A DNA stretch of 64,000 nt from JBALVO01 sp036961445 (GTDB taxonomy: Bacteria; Pseudomonadota; Gammaproteobacteria; Pseudomonadales; Halieaceae), in contig JBALVO010000001.1 of NCBI GenBank assembly GCA_036961445.1, forward strand, positions 1 to 64,000, written 5' to 3'. Under the pieces are notes generated by a model, which saw only the letters and a list, made by a program, of their open reading frames with translations, did not search any database and was not told the origin of the DNA. Both the position numbers and the translations under genes were made by a program. Numbering within the stretch: position 1 is the stretch's first letter; every line of letters begins with the position of its first letter. Shown here in pieces: positions 43,615-52,306 of the stretch.

Positions 43615-43629
43615 ATAACTAAAAGTTAT
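43615..43629. promoter_or_regulatory. Candidate LysR-type regulator box (ATAACT-AAA-AGTTAT)
   Basis: A perfect 6-bp inverted repeat with a 3-base centre and T-N11-A form, the LysR-type box pattern. It lies 14 bp before the lysR start, between lysR and the divergent lipoprotein genes. That position suits autoregulation and divergent control; it is not tested. Confidence 0.45.
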
Positions 43630-43643
43630 TTCTAGGGGGCTAA

Positions 43644-44663
43644 ATGATTTCCCGCAAGCTTATCCGTACCGATCTGAATCTGCTGGTGGCGCTGCAGATC
43701 CTGTTGGAGGAACGCAATGTAACCCGGGCAGCGGAGCGTTTGTCCGTATCACAACCTGCGCTGAGCAAAACCCTGCAAAAATTGCGCGACTCTTTTGAAG
43801 ACGAACTTTTTACCCGCACCGCCCACGGCCTGATCCCCACGCCCCGGGCCGAGGAGTTGGGCCGCAAGTTACCGGCATTATTAGAAACGATGGACAGTGT
43901 TTTGGGTAGTGCTGAGTTTGATCCGGCCACGTTTGCCGGCAGCTTCAAACTGCTGCTACCGCCGATTCTTTGCGAGTCGCTGTTGCCCGGGCTGATGGCC
44001 GATTTGCACAATATTGCCCCCAATGTCCAGGTTATAACGGCGGAAGTCACACCGGGCTACCAGGACCAGCTGAAAAAAGGCGAAGCTGACTTTGCTGTTT
44101 TTGTCGCTTTGGAGACAGAGCGAGATATCCTTGCCGAGCCCATCGCGGCCATTGCCCCGCGCTGCTATATGCGAGTCGAGCACCCCCTGGTAAAAAAGCA
44201 AGAGATAAACCTGCAGGACTTTTTGGCCTATCCACACCTGCGGCTCTATTTACCCGGTTTGACGCGTGAAAATACCAGTATGGTCGATGATGTCCTGGGT
44301 CAGTATGGCGTGCACCGCAGCATCGCTCTGGAAACCACACAGTTTTCAGCAGCAGTCGGTGTATTAACCCGCACGGATTCGCTGTTGGTTGCCAACGCAG
44401 GTTTTCAGGAGGGGGGGCTTTATCGGGAGCGCATTGTCGGGTTGGAATTGCCGGCGGAATTGCAGCGCATGATTCACAATACACACAGCACAAATCGCGG
44501 CAAGATGTCGTTGATGCGCCATACCCGTACCTCCCGGAGTGCGCCCCATCAATGGATGCGAGCCCTGTTGATGAAGCACCTGACCGATTCGTCAGAAATC
44601 GTGCAGCCGCCACCAACCCCGGAGTCATTATTTCCTGACCGAGCTCCGATAGGCGCGGGGTGA
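43644..44663 (+). CDS. LysR-family transcriptional regulator
   Basis: 339 residues. The N-terminal winged HTH (LNLLVALQILLEERNVTRAAERLSVSQPALSKTLQKLRD) spans about residues 12-50 and is followed by the linker and a PBP2-type effector domain (about 95-300; GSFKLLLPPILCESLLPGLM). It has a rather long Ser/Pro-rich C-terminal tail (SSEIVQPPPTPESLFPDRA). Its target is not known. It faces the lipoprotein genes and ends with a 36-bp overlap into the convergent AraC gene. Confidence 0.93.
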   Translation: MISRKLIRTDLNLLVALQILLEERNVTRAAERLSVSQPALSKTLQKLRDSFEDELFTRTAHGLIPTPRAEELGRKLPALLETMDSVLGSAEFDPATFAGSFKLLLPPILCESLLPGLMADLHNIAPNVQVITAEVTPGYQDQLKKGEADFAVFVALETERDILAEPIAAIAPRCYMRVEHPLVKKQEINLQDFLAYPHLRLYLPGLTRENTSMVDDVLGQYGVHRSIALETTQFSAAVGVLTRTDSLLVANAGFQEGGLYRERIVGLELPAELQRMIHNTHSTNRGKMSLMRHTRTSRSAPHQWMRALLMKHLTDSSEIVQPPPTPESLFPDRAPIGAG

Positions 44664-45512
44664 CATGCCAATGGTTTTGGTGAACAACCGCGAAAAGTAA
44701 AGCGGGTCATCATAACCCAGAGCCGCAGCAACCCCCTTGACGCTTAGATTGCTGGTGTCCAGTAGATAACAGCCGTGTTCCATCTTCATATTGAGAAAAT
44801 GCTTGATCGGGGAGTAACCGGTCAGTGCCTTGTATTTACTGGCGAAGTGGTATTTTGAAAGATTAGCCGCGGCGGCCAGCGTGTCCAGGTCCAGGGGCTG
44901 CCCGATATGTTCCAGCATGAAGCTCTGCAGGGCCTCCAGATTGAAGCCGTACTGGCTGTTCGCCTGCGCCCTGCGCATTTCCAGCGCAACCTGGGTGAAC
45001 AGGTGGCGCAGTTGATTGGCCGCATTGATAAATGCCCGTGTACTGTAACCGGTGCGGTGTACCTCCATCAGTCCTCTGAAATGAGCAATCAACTGAGGCG
45101 AAACGCCGACCTTGGTGACTGGGTGGCGATCCTCGCGATACCCCAGATACTGATTAAAAACCGCAGTGCTGCTGCCTTGAAAGTGTACCCAATAGATGGT
45201 CCACGGCTCATCGGGGTCCGCTGCATAATGGTGTGACACGCCCTGCGGTAGTAAAAGAACCTCACCCGGGCCAATGGTACCGTGCCAGTTCGCGGTGCTG
45301 GCATGCCCCTTACCCTCTACGCAATAAATCAACAGGTTGTCATCATGCCGATTGCGTTGCATCAGGTGTGAGCTGGCTGCTGGATAGAACCCCAGGGCGG
45401 TGGGATAACATTCCCGTGTAAGCGGGTGACGTGCGAGTTTGTTCAGCATGAAGGCGGGTGTCAGGAATCGGGTGCCGTTTTCCGGTAACGGCCAAGTGGA
45501 CGGGGCACTCAT
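44628..45512 (-). CDS. AraC-family transcriptional regulator
   Basis: 294 residues. The N-terminal half is an AraC-type cupin ligand domain (IYCVEGKGHASTANWHGTI, GPGEVLLLPQGVSHHYAADPDEPWTIYWVHFQG). The C-terminal 100 residues hold the two HTH motifs: LAAAANLSKYHFASKYKALTG and GVAAALGYDDPLYFSRLFTKTIGMSP. It is divergent from the acylating aldehyde dehydrogenase gene across 190 bp, so that gene is the natural candidate target. The ligand is unknown. Confidence 0.92.
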   Translation of the reverse strand: MSAPSTWPLPENGTRFLTPAFMLNKLARHPLTRECYPTALGFYPAASSHLMQRNRHDDNLLIYCVEGKGHASTANWHGTIGPGEVLLLPQGVSHHYAADPDEPWTIYWVHFQGSSTAVFNQYLGYREDRHPVTKVGVSPQLIAHFRGLMEVHRTGYSTRAFINAANQLRHLFTQVALEMRRAQANSQYGFNLEALQSFMLEHIGQPLDLDTLAAAANLSKYHFASKYKALTGYSPIKHFLNMKMEHGCYLLDTSNLSVKGVAAALGYDDPLYFSRLFTKTIGMSPRAYRSSVRK

Positions 45513-45702
45513 GCTTTAAAGTTCTCTCAGGTAATTTGTTAGTAATACCAATACAGCAATATAGTCCATAATTTGCGCAATTTCCTCTCTTGGAGTCCCC
45601 ACTTTGGCAGGGTAAGCTAGCGCTCAGTTTTTGATCAGCCATTAGACTACGGTCTAGCTTGCAACAGGTGAGCACCAGCAATTGACACAGGAGTACAGGA
45701 CA

Positions 45703-47112
45703 ATGGAAGACAACCAGGAAATGAAGGCAGCGCAGGCAGACATAGCAGCCATGATGGAGCGTGCGCGCCTGGCGTGCGAACAAATAGCAGATTACACCCA
45801 GGAGCAGGTTGACCAGTTGATTACTGCGATGGTCTGGTCCGTGGCTCGCGAAGCAGTGTCTGAAAAGATTGCACGCTTCACAGTTGAGGAAACTCAGCTG
45901 GGCAACTACGAAGGCAAGTACCTGAAGATCCATCGCAAAACGCGGGCGACGCTGATGGATATCATTCATGACAAATCTGTCGGTGTGATTGAGGAAGACC
46001 TGGAGCGCAATATCGTGAAGATCGCCAAGCCGGTTGGCGTGATTGGCGCTCTGTCGCCTTCTACCAATCCTGAGGCGACACCGGTGATCAAGGCTATTTC
46101 TGCCATTAAGGGTCGCAACGCCATCATCGTCGCGCCGCACCCCCGCGCCAAGCTGACTAACAAGCTGATTTGCGATTACATGCGAGAGGCCATTGTGGCC
46201 CTGGGCGGCCCGGCAGACCTGGTGCAAAGCATTGACGTACCGACCATGGAAAAGACTAACGAATTAATGCGTCAGTGTGACCGCATCCTGGCGACCGGCG
46301 GCGAAGCTATGGTCAGCGCCGCTTATTCCTCAGGGACTCCAGCGCTGGGTGTCGGTGTGGGTAACGCCGTGATCACGGTAGATGACACGGCTGATTTGGA
46401 TGATACTGCTGAGAAGATACGCATTTCCAAGACGCTGGATCTCGCGGCGTCGTGTTCATCGGACAACTCGGTTTTGGTATTTGAAGCGGTCTACGACGAG
46501 TTGTTGGACAAACTCATCCATGAGGGTGGCTATGTTGTCGAAGGTGACGAAAAGCAGAAGCTACAGGAAACTATCTGGCACGACGGTCATCTCAATACCA
46601 GTATCGTCGCGCAGCCTGCCGTGAGCATTGCGGGCCAGGCAGGTATTGATGTGCCCGAAGGCAAACAGTTTCTGATCGTACCGGAAACTGGCGCAGGCGC
46701 TGGCTATCCCTTTTCGGGGGAGAAGCTGTCAGTCACCATGGCGTTGTATAAAGTCAAAGATATTGAAGAAGCAATCGCACTGACTAACAAAATCCAGGCT
46801 TACCAGGGGCAGGGTCATAGTTGCGGCATCTATTCCAGCAACGATGACAACATCATGAAGTTGGCCAGCGGCACACGCACTTCACGGGTGATGGTGAACC
46901 AGCCGCAGGCGGCGTCCAACAGCGGTAACCTTTGGAACGGAATGCGTCAGACTTTCTCCCTGGGCTGTGGCTCATGGGGCGGCAACAGCATTAACCACAA
47001 CATCACCTGGCGCGACCTGGTCAATGAAACCTGGGTTTCCAGGCCGTTGGCTACAACCAAGGTGATTCCCTCCGATGAGGAGTTGTTCGGGTCGGTAATG
47101 GGAAAATTCTAA
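45703..47112 (+). CDS. CoA-acylating aldehyde dehydrogenase (sulfoacetaldehyde or succinate-semialdehyde type)
   Basis: 469 residues from ATG 45703; AGGAG lies upstream and an in-frame TTG at 45682 is disfavoured. The fold is the short EutE/AdhE-like acylating class: GVIGALSPSTNPEATPVIKA, RILATGGEAMVSAAYSSGTPALGVGVGN, and the catalytic Cys251 in LDLAASCSSDNSVLVF. Members convert aldehyde + CoA + NAD(P)+ to acyl-CoA. Similar proteins are annotated as sulfoacetaldehyde dehydrogenase (acylating) or SucD; residues alone do not decide. It heads a valine-degradation-like run where a methylmalonate-semialdehyde dehydrogenase is usual. Confidence 0.85.
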   Translation: MEDNQEMKAAQADIAAMMERARLACEQIADYTQEQVDQLITAMVWSVAREAVSEKIARFTVEETQLGNYEGKYLKIHRKTRATLMDIIHDKSVGVIEEDLERNIVKIAKPVGVIGALSPSTNPEATPVIKAISAIKGRNAIIVAPHPRAKLTNKLICDYMREAIVALGGPADLVQSIDVPTMEKTNELMRQCDRILATGGEAMVSAAYSSGTPALGVGVGNAVITVDDTADLDDTAEKIRISKTLDLAASCSSDNSVLVFEAVYDELLDKLIHEGGYVVEGDEKQKLQETIWHDGHLNTSIVAQPAVSIAGQAGIDVPEGKQFLIVPETGAGAGYPFSGEKLSVTMALYKVKDIEEAIALTNKIQAYQGQGHSCGIYSSNDDNIMKLASGTRTSRVMVNQPQAASNSGNLWNGMRQTFSLGCGSWGGNSINHNITWRDLVNETWVSRPLATTKVIPSDEELFGSVMGKF

Positions 47113-47177
47113 CGCAAAGCCTGCGCCAGGGTGAGTTCGCAATATAGCAATTTCCCGTTTGAGGAGTGATGCAGTAC

Positions 47178-48338
47178 ATGGATTTTTCTCTCAGTGAGGA
47201 TCAACAAGCGTTTGTGCAAAGCGCACGAGCCTTCGCCGAGGGCGCCCTGGCGCCCAATGCGGCAATGTGGGACGAGCAGGCAATATTTCCCAAGGACGTA
47301 TTACAGCAGGCAGGTGAACTGGGCTTTATGGGTATGTATACCCCTGAGACGGCCGGTGGACTGGGTCTGGGCAGGCTGGATGCCAGTCTGATCGTTGAGG
47401 AGCTGTCCAAGGGTTGCACTGCAACTGCGGCTTTTCTCACCATCCACAATATGGCGACCAGTATGGTCGGGAAGTACTGCTGCGAGGCTGTAATCGAGCA
47501 GTGGTGTCCGGATTTGGTGATGGGCAGTAAGCTGGCCTCCTACTGCCTGACTGAGCCCGGTGCAGGGTCTGACGCGGCCTCGTTGCGCACTACCGCCGTG
47601 CGCGATGGGGATGATTATCTGGTTAATGGCAGCAAGGTGTTTATTTCCGGCGCAGGGGAAACCGATGCGTTGGTGGTAATGCTGCGCACCGGTGGCGCAG
47701 GAGCCAAAGGCATATCCGCCGTGTTGGTTCCCGCTGATGCGCAGGGCGTTTCCTACGGCAAGAAAGAAGACAAGATGGGCTGGAATGCCCAGCCCACGCG
47801 TATGGTCACTTTCGACAATGTGCGCGTGCCTATGACCTATCGCCTGGGCGAGGAAGGGCAGGGTTTTGCCATCGCTATGGAAGGGCTGGACGGTGGCCGT
47901 ATCAATATTGCCACTTGCAGTGTGGGCACCGCGCAACAGGCTTTGGAAGAGGCCACCGCCTATGTGCAGGAGCGCAAGCAGTTCGCAACGGCTATCGCCG
48001 ACTTTCAGGCCACGCAATTCAAACTGGCAGACATGTTGACGGAGCTGGTTGCCGCCCGGCAAATGGTGCGACTGGCCGCTAGTAAACTGGACCTTAAAGA
48101 CGCCCAGGCTTCGACCTACTGTGCCATGGCCAAACGCTTCGCCACAGACGTCGGTTTTAGCGTGTGTAACGACGCACTGCAGCTGTTTGGTGGCTACGGT
48201 TACATCAAGGAATATCCCATGGAAAGACATGTACGCGATACCCGCGTGCACCAGATCCTCGAAGGGACTAACGAAATTATGCGGGTAATCGTGGCTCGCA
48301 AAATGTTAATGGACGGCGCACTGGAGGTAATAAAATGA
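47178..48338 (+). CDS. Acyl-CoA dehydrogenase (isobutyryl-CoA type)
   Basis: About 386 residues, start MDFSLSEDQQAFVQ (ATG 47178; ATG 47169 and GTG 47166 are in frame and follow GAGGAG more closely). It is an FAD enzyme: YCLTEPGAGSDAASLRTTAV and FISGAGETDALVVM for FAD, the catalytic Glu in the C-terminal HQILEGTNEIMRVIVARKM, and YGYIKEYPMERHVRDTRV. The valine-pathway neighbours (hydratase, HIBYL-CoA hydrolase, MmsB) point to isobutyryl-CoA as substrate. The stop overlaps the next start by ATGA. Confidence 0.92.
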   Translation: MDFSLSEDQQAFVQSARAFAEGALAPNAAMWDEQAIFPKDVLQQAGELGFMGMYTPETAGGLGLGRLDASLIVEELSKGCTATAAFLTIHNMATSMVGKYCCEAVIEQWCPDLVMGSKLASYCLTEPGAGSDAASLRTTAVRDGDDYLVNGSKVFISGAGETDALVVMLRTGGAGAKGISAVLVPADAQGVSYGKKEDKMGWNAQPTRMVTFDNVRVPMTYRLGEEGQGFAIAMEGLDGGRINIATCSVGTAQQALEEATAYVQERKQFATAIADFQATQFKLADMLTELVAARQMVRLAASKLDLKDAQASTYCAMAKRFATDVGFSVCNDALQLFGGYGYIKEYPMERHVRDTRVHQILEGTNEIMRVIVARKMLMDGALEVIK

Positions 48339-49123
48339 GCTTGAGTACATCAGATAAGGTCAAAGTCGAATTGCGGGGCCATACCGCCCTGGTCACTATT
48401 GACAATCCGGGGGCCAATACCTGGGATAGGGAGAGCCTGCCGGCCCTGCAGGGAGTGGTTGAAGCGCTCAATGACGACAAAAACATCTACGCGCTGGTAC
48501 TTACCGGGGCGGGTGAGAAGTTCTTTTCCGCCGGTGCCGACCTGAACCTGTTCGCTGATGGCGATCCCCAGAGCGCCAGGACCATGGCCGACTATTTTGG
48601 TGAAGCCTTTGAGACCCTGGCGGACTTTCGTGGCGTGTCGATCGCTGCAGTCAATGGCTTTGCGATGGGCGGAGGCCTGGAGGTCGCTATGGCCTGTGAC
48701 ATCCGCATAGCCGAGGAGCAGGCCCAGATGGCGCTGCCCGAGGCCAAAGTGGGTCTGTTGCCTTGCGCTGGCGGCACCCAGCGCTTGTCCTGGCTGGTCG
48801 GAGAGGGCTGGGCCAAGCGTATGATTCTTTGCGGGGAGCGTATTACGGCTGCGACTGCCGAACGTATCGGTCTGGTTGAAGAAGTGGTAGCCAGGGGAGA
48901 GGCCTTGGATAAAGCTTTGGCTCTGGCTGAGCAAGTAGGGCAACAGAGCCCGACCTCTGTCAATTTCTGCAAGCGTCTGCTGCATAGCGGACGTAATACA
49001 GTGATTGCGGCCGGCCTGGAAGGTGAGCGCGAACTGTTTGTAGACCTGTTCTCCACAGCAGACCAGCGCGAGGGCGTGAATGCGTTCCTTGAAAAGCGCA
49101 AACCCGAGTGGACGAATAGCTGA
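48335..49123 (+). CDS. Enoyl-CoA hydratase
   Basis: 262 residues, crotonase fold. The oxyanion-hole loop is GAGEKFFSAGADLNLFA and the second is NGFAMGGGLEVAMACDIRIA; catalytic Glu positions lie in LPEAKVGLLPCAGGTQRL. It hydrates 2-enoyl-CoA, here most likely methacrylyl-CoA to 3-hydroxyisobutyryl-CoA in valine breakdown, given the neighbours. It overlaps the dehydrogenase gene by 4 bp and precedes the hydrolase gene by 11 bp. Confidence 0.92.
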   Translation: MSLSTSDKVKVELRGHTALVTIDNPGANTWDRESLPALQGVVEALNDDKNIYALVLTGAGEKFFSAGADLNLFADGDPQSARTMADYFGEAFETLADFRGVSIAAVNGFAMGGGLEVAMACDIRIAEEQAQMALPEAKVGLLPCAGGTQRLSWLVGEGWAKRMILCGERITAATAERIGLVEEVVARGEALDKALALAEQVGQQSPTSVNFCKRLLHSGRNTVIAAGLEGERELFVDLFSTADQREGVNAFLEKRKPEWTNS

Positions 49124-49134
49124 GGAAGCCGCTA

Positions 49135-50247
49135 ATGCCTGAAGCACCGATTTTATTTGAGGAGTTGCCAGCACGTGCCGGCAAGTTGGGCAGGGTGACC
49201 CTCAATGTCGCCAGTACCCTAAATTCATTAACGCTGGAGATGGTGGATCTGCTGCAGGCGAAGCTGGATTCCTGGCGCGAAGATGAGCACATCGCTGCGA
49301 TCTTTATCGATGGCGCGGGTGAGAAGGCATTTTGTGCCGGTGGTGATGTACAGGCATTGCATGAATCAGCGGTCGCGACCCCGGGCGGTCCCTGTGATTA
49401 TGCCGAGAATTTTTTCGCGCGTGAATACCGTATGAACTACGACCTGCATACCTATTCCAAGCCCATTATATGCTGGGGACACGGTATTGTGATGGGTGGT
49501 GGACTGGGTGTGATGGCTGGTTGTTCACATCGAGTCGTGACTGAGAAAACCCGTATTGCTATGCCTGAGGTGACGATTGCATTGTTCCCTGATGTTGGCG
49601 GGAGCTGGTTTCTCAATCATATGCCGGGCAAGTCGGGGCAATTCCTGGCCCTTACCGGTGCCTCCATCAACGCTGCCGACGCTATCTATACAGGGATTGC
49701 AGATCGTTTTATTTCCAGTGAGCGCAAGCTGGATGTGATTGCGCAGTTGCTGCGACAGCAGTGGGGCCTCGATGCCGCGCTTAACCATGCCCTGGTCCGG
49801 CACACACTGCGTCCCTTTGCCGAACAGAGTATCGGGCAGTGCCCGGGTGGTCAGGTGGAGCCACATCTGGGTTCCATTAATACCCTGTGCGATGGTGATG
49901 ACATCCACGAGATCGTGGACAATATTATTTCCCAGCAAACCCAGGACCCTTGGTTGTCCAGGGCTCGGGACAGCCTGGCGCAGGGCTCGCCATTGGCGGC
50001 CCTGTGGATATTCCGGCAATTACTTGAAACACGACACGCGTCCCTGAAAGAAGTCTTCCAGTTTGAAATTCAGCTAGTGACCAATATTGTGCGCCACCCG
50101 GAATTTGCCGAGGGTGTGCGCGCCCTGCTTATCGATAAAGATCGCAGTCCTGCATGGCAATATAGGGCTTCCCGGGATATTCCGGCAGCGGTTCTAGACG
50201 CATTTTTTGAAGCGCCGTGGGATATTAATCCTCTGGCTGATCTGTAA
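49135..50247 (+). CDS. 3-hydroxyisobutyryl-CoA hydrolase-type crotonase
   Basis: 370 residues, longer than plain hydratases, which is typical of HIBCH. It has LTLEMVDLLQAKLDSWR, the loop GAGEKAFCAGGDVQALHES, GHGIVMGGGLGVMAGCSHRV and MPEVTIALFPDVGGSWFLNHM. The extended C-terminal half (LGSINTLCDGDDIHEIVDNI) is characteristic of the family. It releases free 3-hydroxyisobutyrate, which the next enzyme oxidises. Position between enoyl-CoA hydratase and MmsB supports the call. Confidence 0.92.
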   Translation: MPEAPILFEELPARAGKLGRVTLNVASTLNSLTLEMVDLLQAKLDSWREDEHIAAIFIDGAGEKAFCAGGDVQALHESAVATPGGPCDYAENFFAREYRMNYDLHTYSKPIICWGHGIVMGGGLGVMAGCSHRVVTEKTRIAMPEVTIALFPDVGGSWFLNHMPGKSGQFLALTGASINAADAIYTGIADRFISSERKLDVIAQLLRQQWGLDAALNHALVRHTLRPFAEQSIGQCPGGQVEPHLGSINTLCDGDDIHEIVDNIISQQTQDPWLSRARDSLAQGSPLAALWIFRQLLETRHASLKEVFQFEIQLVTNIVRHPEFAEGVRALLIDKDRSPAWQYRASRDIPAAVLDAFFEAPWDINPLADL

Positions 50248-50267
50248 ATTTTTTGGGGAATTACGTT

Positions 50268-51155
50268 ATGGCTAATGTCGCATTTATTGGTCTGGGCAAC
50301 ATGGGCGGACCCATGGCTATCAACCTGGTGAAGGCCGGGCACAATGTTACGGTGTTTGATTTGTCCCCGGCCGCCCTGGATCAATTGCGCGAAGCCGGTG
50401 CATCGGTAGCTACTACAGCCGCTGAAGCAGCGCAGGACGTGGACTATGTTATCTCGATGCTGCCGGCGGGTAAGCATGTCGCCGGGACCTACCTTGGTGA
50501 CGGGGGCCTTCTGGCGCAATTAGATAGTAGTACTACCGTGTTGGATTGCAGCACCATCGATGCCGCCACTGCCAGAGCGGTAGGTGAAGCCGCTGCTGCA
50601 ATGGGCATAGGTTTTATGGATGCCCCCGTTTCGGGTGGAGTGGCTGCCGCCGCCGCGGCAACGCTGGCCTTTATGTGTGGTGGTGATGTCACCACCTTTG
50701 CCAAAGCAAAACTTATCCTTAAGGATATGGGCAAGAATATTTTTCACGCGGGGCCCGCCGGCGCCGGCCAGGTAGCCAAGGGTTGTAACAATATGCTGTT
50801 GGCCATTCATATGATAGGCAGCTGCGAGGCTCTGGAAATGGGCGCGCGCAATGGTCTTGACCCCAAAGTGCTATCGGAAATCATGCTGGCCAGTTCCGGC
50901 CGCAACTGGTCGTTGGAAGTGTATAACCCCTACCCGGGGGTGATGGAGACAGCGCCGGCGAGCAACGACTACAAGCCGGGGTTTATGGTAGACCTGATGC
51001 TGAAAGATTTGGGCCTGGCGCTGGAGATTGCTGAGCAATGTGATTTTGACAATCCCATGGGGCAGTTAGCCAAGGCGCTCTATAGCCAGCATCGCGATGC
51101 CGGCAATGGGCAACGGGATTTTTCCAGTATTCTGGAAAAATTGCAGGCGCAATAA
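50268..51155 (+). CDS. mmsB: 3-hydroxyisobutyrate dehydrogenase
   Basis: 295 residues from ATG 50268 (MANVAFIGLGNMGGPMAINL). NAD-binding motif is GLGNMGGPMAINLVKAGHNV; the substrate motif MDAPVSGGVAAAAAATLAFM follows, and the catalytic Lys is in GAGQVAKGCNNM. It oxidises 3-hydroxyisobutyrate to methylmalonate semialdehyde. It completes the isobutyryl-CoA to semialdehyde path. A mmsA-type semialdehyde dehydrogenase is not in the cluster; an acylating aldehyde dehydrogenase is at the head instead. Confidence 0.95.
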   Translation: MANVAFIGLGNMGGPMAINLVKAGHNVTVFDLSPAALDQLREAGASVATTAAEAAQDVDYVISMLPAGKHVAGTYLGDGGLLAQLDSSTTVLDCSTIDAATARAVGEAAAAMGIGFMDAPVSGGVAAAAAATLAFMCGGDVTTFAKAKLILKDMGKNIFHAGPAGAGQVAKGCNNMLLAIHMIGSCEALEMGARNGLDPKVLSEIMLASSGRNWSLEVYNPYPGVMETAPASNDYKPGFMVDLMLKDLGLALEIAEQCDFDNPMGQLAKALYSQHRDAGNGQRDFSSILEKLQAQ

Positions 51156-51163
51156 ACGAGGGC

Positions 51164-51358
51164 CTAGGGGTTGTTCTCATCCAGTTTTTTCAATTGCAGG
51201 TCCGCTGCGTCCTGCAAGGATTGTTCAACACCCTCAGCTTTCTCCATCGACTTCTGATACTCCTGTGGAATGATGCCGTCGCCCTCGCTGCCGCCTGAGG
51301 CACGAAACAACACCCACATGATTGCGCCCAGCGCGAGTACCATACCCAGTAATCTCAT
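51164..51358 (-). CDS. Small membrane-anchored protein, unknown function
   Basis: 64 residues from ATG 51358, after an excellent AGGAGG site. An N-terminal hydrophobic helix (LLGMVLALGAIMWVLF, residues 3-18) is followed by a Gly-rich linker and a charged helical tail (YQKSMEKAEGVEQSLQDAADLQLKKLDE). That is the shape of a small single-pass protein with a periplasmic or cytoplasmic coiled tail. No family recognised. It is convergent with mmsB, with 8 bp between stops. Confidence 0.75.
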   Translation of the reverse strand: MRLLGMVLALGAIMWVLFRASGGSEGDGIIPQEYQKSMEKAEGVEQSLQDAADLQLKKLDENNP

Positions 51359-51491
51359 AGCAAATACCTCCTCGTATTGACTGTAGCATAGCTGCTCAAT
51401 AGGGCTGGTCAAACTGGCCTTTTACGACATGGCCAGTGCCGGGGGCAAGCAGTAGGCTGATGGCTCTTGCCCTGTAATCCGGAATGAGGCT

Positions 51492-52295
51492 ATGTCCTTT
51501 GTCACTGTAGAAAAACCGCGCCCCTATGTCACGCTAATTACGCTCAACCGACCTGAGCGTATGAATGCGATGGCCTTTGATGTCATGGTGCCGTTTAAAG
51601 AAGCGTTGGAAGAAGTCAGTTTTGACAATGAAACCCGGGTAGTGGTGGTGACCGGAGCCGGTGACGGTTTTTGTGCCGGTGCCGACCTTGAGGACCCTGG
51701 CTGGATGGATAGCTTCAATGGGCTTACGGTGCCGGGCATCGCCCGCCGCGCCATGAAGCTACTCGAAGACGTTATCAAGGCGATACAGGGTATGCACCAG
51801 CCGGTCATTGGCGCTATCAATGGCCCGGCCATAGGCGGGGGGTTTTGCCTTGCCATGGCTACTGATATGCGTATTGCTGCGGATAAAGCGTATTTTCGTG
51901 CGGCAGGTATAAACAACGGACTCACTTCTGCTGAATTGGGCTTGAGCTATCTGCTACCTCGCGCGATAGGAACCAGTCGGGCTTTTGACGTTATGCTGAC
52001 CGGCAGAGACGTTGCCGCCGAGGAAGCCCAGCGCATAGGTTTGGTATCCACGGTAGTATCGCAGGATCAGTTACTACAGGCATGTTATGACACAGCCGAG
52101 CGCATCAATGGCTTTAGCCAGTTGGGCGTCGAGCTTAGTAAGCAAATGTTGTGGGCTGGTGTAGATGCTGGCAGTTTGCATACGCACATGAATCATGAGG
52201 GTCTTGCACAGTTGTTTGTGCGTATGACCACCAAAAATTTTGAAGAGGCGATCAAAGCGCGCAAGGATGACCGCTCGCCAGAGTTCAGGGACTAA
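51492..52295 (+). CDS. Enoyl-CoA hydratase/isomerase family protein, second copy
   Basis: 267 residues, crotonase family: ITLNRPERMNAMAFDVMVPF, VTGAGDGFCAGADLEDPGWMD, AINGPAIGGGFCLAMATDMRIA and the LTSAELGLSYLLPRAIGTSRAF stretch with the second catalytic Glu. It is separated from the valine run by the small opposite-strand gene and has its own leader, so it may serve another acyl-CoA. Its reaction is either hydration or double-bond isomerisation, which cannot be decided by eye. Confidence 0.9.
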   Translation: MSFVTVEKPRPYVTLITLNRPERMNAMAFDVMVPFKEALEEVSFDNETRVVVVTGAGDGFCAGADLEDPGWMDSFNGLTVPGIARRAMKLLEDVIKAIQGMHQPVIGAINGPAIGGGFCLAMATDMRIAADKAYFRAAGINNGLTSAELGLSYLLPRAIGTSRAFDVMLTGRDVAAEEAQRIGLVSTVVSQDQLLQACYDTAERINGFSQLGVELSKQMLWAGVDAGSLHTHMNHEGLAQLFVRMTTKNFEEAIKARKDDRSPEFRD

Positions 52296-52306
52296 GTGAC
52301 GATGTT

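Noticed and set aside
45620..45640. Possible sigma54 promoter upstream of the acylating aldehyde dehydrogenase
   Set aside because: A GG element is present but the GC element is not at the -12 spacing, so the match fails.
45645..45660. Short inverted repeat TAGAC-TACG-GTCTA in the AraC/aldehyde dehydrogenase gap
   Set aside because: Only 5 bp per arm; AraC proteins mostly bind direct repeats and chance is high.
45343..46227. 294-codon minus-strand reading frame
   Set aside because: It overlaps the AraC and aldehyde dehydrogenase genes antisense and is His/Cys/Leu-rich without any family signature, so it is a shadow frame.
47301..48251. 316-codon minus-strand reading frame
   Set aside because: It is antisense to the clear acyl-CoA dehydrogenase gene; composition is His/Gln/Gly-rich and unlike a protein family.
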